In this document: positions 50,555 through 50,717 of the stretch, piece after piece
Position numbering within the stretch: the first letter of the stretch is position 1
Layout of the letters: every line of letters starts with the position of its first letter
NCBI RefSeq assembly: GCF_004745955.1
Contig: NZ_SRLD01000039.1
Coordinates: 1 to 50,717, forward strand
Direction: 5' to 3'
From: Hymenobacter elongatus
Lineage (GTDB): Bacteria > Bacteroidota > Bacteroidia > Cytophagales > Hymenobacteraceae
DNA length: 50,717 bases
Made by a program: the position numbers and the translations under genes
The notes under the pieces: generated by a model
What the model saw: only the letters and a program-made list of their open reading frames with translations
Database searches by the model: none
Told to the model about the DNA's origin: nothing

Positions 50555-50717
50555 TCAAGTGGGGGCCGGGATAGCGGCCGGCTGATAGTAATTTTTCCAG
50601 CGCCGCACCAGCGGCCCTTCCTGCTCGTGGGCCTGGTTCGGCGTCAGAAAGTCGCAGCTGCCATGCGGGCGCAGCTGGTTGTAGGCCCGCACCACCAGCG
50701 CGTCGGCCTGCGCAAAG
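50555..50717 (-). CDS. IS3-family transposase OrfB (integrase core), C-terminal fragment
   Basis: The last 163 bp read on the minus strand as FAQADALVVRAYNQLRPHGS CDFLTPNQAHEQEGPLVRRW KNYYQPAA, ending at TGA 50555-50557. The YNQLRPH...LTPNQAH pattern is the end of the IS3-group integrase core. The rest lies beyond the window. It has the same orientation as the OrfA fragment at 1-50. Whether they belong to the same IS type cannot be decided. Confidence 0.8.
   Translation of the reverse strand, partial: FAQADALVVRAYNQLRPHGSCDFLTPNQAHEQEGPLVRRWKNYYQPAAIPAPT

Noticed and set aside
1..50717. CRISPR array, prophage or large defence system
   Set aside because: Repeats are palindromic and dispersed with no regular spacers, and no Cas, phage structural or restriction-modification proteins are visible. 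The Uma2 remnant and transposases are the only nuclease-like genes.

Overview
The window looks like a Hymenobacter-type member of the Bacteroidota (order Cytophagales). The coding DNA is GC-rich. The gene families are typical of this phylum: a SusC/SusD pair, an ECF sigma/FecR pair, a type IX secretion C-terminal domain remnant, an ArgF'-type carbamoyltransferase, a fused transaldolase-glucose-6-phosphate isomerase, and promoters of the TTG-N17-23-TANNTTTGC class. No rRNA, tRNA or CRISPR array was seen. Both ends of the window stop inside IS3-family transposase genes, so the window is probably a contig broken at repeated insertion sequences.

Layout. (1) 1-2.6 kb: IS3 orfA fragment, galM, a decayed type IX secretion sorting domain and nested palindromes. 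(2) 2.8-8.6 kb: argF' followed by an accessory island. The island holds a Uma2-family gene split by a nonsense codon, an unknown small gene, two copies of a ~180-bp inverted-repeat element, an ISKra4-like IS with a -1 frameshift signal, and two AT-rich genes beheaded at the IS ends. (3) 8.7-18.3 kb, minus strand: pyrB-pyrC-purE-purK-carA-(AT-rich cassette)-carB. These are preceded by a 226-nt leader with a promoter, a leader ORF, a U-rich tract and an intrinsic terminator. purEK looks betaproteobacterial and is flanked by palindromic repeats. (4) 18.6-26.7 kb: GNAT-argG-argC-argD (minus) and the divergent argB-argE-argH (plus). With argF' these give a complete acylated arginine pathway. CarAB supplies carbamoyl phosphate to both ArgF' and PyrB. 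(5) 26.7-37 kb: a thioesterase, a disordered hydrophilic protein, tal-pgi, a ruined outer-membrane barrel gene, a PepSY-like protein, a PAP2 phosphatase and a secreted SdiA-regulated-like propeller. (6) 37-50 kb: a polysaccharide utilisation locus read on the minus strand as ECF sigma, FecR, SusC (with STN domain), SusD, GH144-like, GH43-like and GH3. The gene set suggests beta-1,2-glucan use.

The strongest non-gene signal is a dense set of dispersed palindromic elements of at least four families. Some are nested inside one another, some have mismatched (chimeric) arms, and one GC-rich family always occurs as a convergent pair. That family supplies codons to the ends of ArgC, ArgG, ArgD and the GH43 enzyme, and at one site it encloses a gene. 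The most interesting regulatory find is the pyrB leader, whose layout parallels the UTP-sensing pyrBI attenuator of enteric bacteria.
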